Origin: Clostridiales bacterium
Lineage (GTDB): Bacteria > Bacillota > Clostridia > Oscillospirales > Oscillospiraceae
Length of the DNA stretch: 5,528 nt
Direction of reading: 5' to 3'
Assembly: GCA_029098065.1 (NCBI GenBank)
Contig: JAQXNP010000046.1
Location: 1 to 5,528 of the forward strand
Position 1 is the first letter of the stretch, and each line of letters begins with the position of its first letter. This document shows positions 4,800 through 5,528 of the stretch, piece by piece. The position numbers were made by a program, and so were the translations under genes. The notes beneath the pieces were generated by a model that saw nothing but the letters and a program-made list of their open reading frames with translations, made no database searches and was not told where the DNA came from.

Positions 4800-5528
4800 A
4801 TGCCGGAATTCAAAGTGGTCAGCCCGTTCCAGCCGTCCGGCGATCAGCCCGAGGCCATTGAGGCCCTGGCGGGAGGCGTGGCCAACGGCCTGACGGAGCA
4901 AACTCTGCTGGGCGTCACCGGTTCGGGCAAGACCTTTACCATGGCCAAAGTCATCGAGAAGGTCCAGCGGCCCACGCTGGTGCTGGCCCACAACAAGACC
5001 CTGGCCGCCCAGCTGTGCGCTGAGTTCAAGGAGTTCTTTCCCAACAACGCGGTGGAGTATTTTGTGTCCTATTACGACTACTACCAGCCGGAGGCCTATA
5101 TTCCCCATACCGACACTTTCATTGAAAAGGACTCGGCCGTCAATGATGAGATCGACCGGCTGCGGCTGTCCGCCACCGCCTCCCTCATCGAGCGGCGGGA
5201 CGTGATCGTGGTGTCCTCGGTCTCCTGTATCTACGGCCTGGGCGAACCCGACGACTATGCCCACATGATGATCACCCTCCGGGTGGGGGAGACCATGAAG
5301 CGGGAGGACTTCATGCGCCGGCTCATCGAGGACCGCTATGAGCGCAACGATATCGCCTGGGAGCGGAACATGTTCCGGGTCCGGGGGGATACCATCGAGG
5401 TCTGGCCCGCCTATTGGAAGGACACTGCCATCCGGGTGGAGTTCTTCGGGGATGAGATCGACCGCCTTTCCGAGATCAACGTGGTCACCGGTGCCCCTGT
5501 CCGGCGGCTGGAGCACATCCCCATCTAC
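4800..5528 (+). CDS. uvrB: UvrABC excision nuclease subunit B, 5' part
   Basis: UvrB is the damage-verifying ATPase of nucleotide excision repair; it is loaded by UvrA and then recruits UvrC for incision. The window contains 243 codons of a protein normally about 650-680 residues long, and the frame is open at the right edge. Visible features are the start [17 protein letters not shown], Walker A GVTGSGKT at 38-45, motif Ia [11 protein letters not shown] (62-72), the damage-probing beta-hairpin region [12 protein letters not shown] (91-102) with the following DTFIEKD, and [17 protein letters not shown] (132-148). The frame from 4800 is uninterrupted. Helicase motifs IV-VI and the C-terminal UvrC-binding coiled coil lie beyond the window. 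In many Firmicutes uvrA follows uvrB; that cannot be seen here. The promoter carries a LexA box. Confidence 0.97.
   Translation, partial: MPEFKVVSPFQPSGDQPEAIEALAGGVANGLTEQTLLGVTGSGKTFTMAKVIEKVQRPTLVLAHNKTLAAQLCAEFKEFFPNNAVEYFVSYYDYYQPEAYIPHTDTFIEKDSAVNDEIDRLRLSATASLIERRDVIVVSSVSCIYGLGEPDDYAHMMITLRVGETMKREDFMRRLIEDRYERNDIAWERNMFRVRGDTIEVWPAYWKDTAIRVEFFGDEIDRLSEINVVTGAPVRRLEHIPIY

Noticed and set aside
3135..5516. Very long - strand open frame opposite pyrE, the RadC-family gene and uvrB
   Set aside because: Its translation is rich in Gly, His, Pro and Val with no recognisable domain. It mirrors three well-supported + strand genes and crosses their promoters, as expected from GC-rich codon bias.

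Overview
The window looks like chromosomal DNA from a GC-rich Firmicute of the Clostridia, most like the Oscillospiraceae/Ruminococcaceae. Four things point there: strong AGGAGG-type ribosome binding sites, frequent TTG/GTG starts, a Gram-positive-type LexA box (CGAAC-N4-GTTT) in the uvrB promoter, and an HPr-like protein that keeps the regulatory serine but lacks the phosphocarrier histidine. The placement is inferred from protein character and composition; no search was run. All recognisable genes lie on the + strand.

The left half (1-3052) is a carbohydrate block. It holds the last 37 codons of what is probably a LacI-family repressor, then an MsmK/UgpC/MalK-type sugar-importer ATPase (TTG start), a 74-residue HPr/Crh-like protein (TTG start) and a complete 4-alpha-glucanotransferase (malQ). 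The block ends in a strong hairpin terminator whose A-run begins in the malQ stop codon. No permease or binding-protein gene lies between the regulator and malQ. This fits an ATPase shared among importers encoded elsewhere, with MalQ processing incoming malto-oligosaccharides.

The stretch 3053-3344 holds no intact gene. It contains a small hydrophobic reading frame that is broken. A tandem 5-bp duplication (ACCGG twice, 3137-3146) puts it out of frame, and removing one copy in silico restores a continuous 62-codon frame with two hydrophobic segments. The pyrE promoter follows.

The right half has pyrE (orotate phosphoribosyltransferase) under an extended -10 promoter with a short leader. Twenty-seven nt later comes a RadC-family (UPF0758) JAMM protein whose usual catalytic Glu position is Lys. 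Next is the 5' part of uvrB, cut by the window end. The uvrB promoter has a near-consensus LexA box between its -35 and -10 elements, so SOS control is strongly suggested.

I see no CRISPR array, tRNA, rRNA, insertion sequence or attachment site, and no clear sign of a new multi-gene system. The points most worth a second look are the His-less HPr protein beside the ATPase, the substituted JAMM site, and the duplication-broken small membrane ORF.
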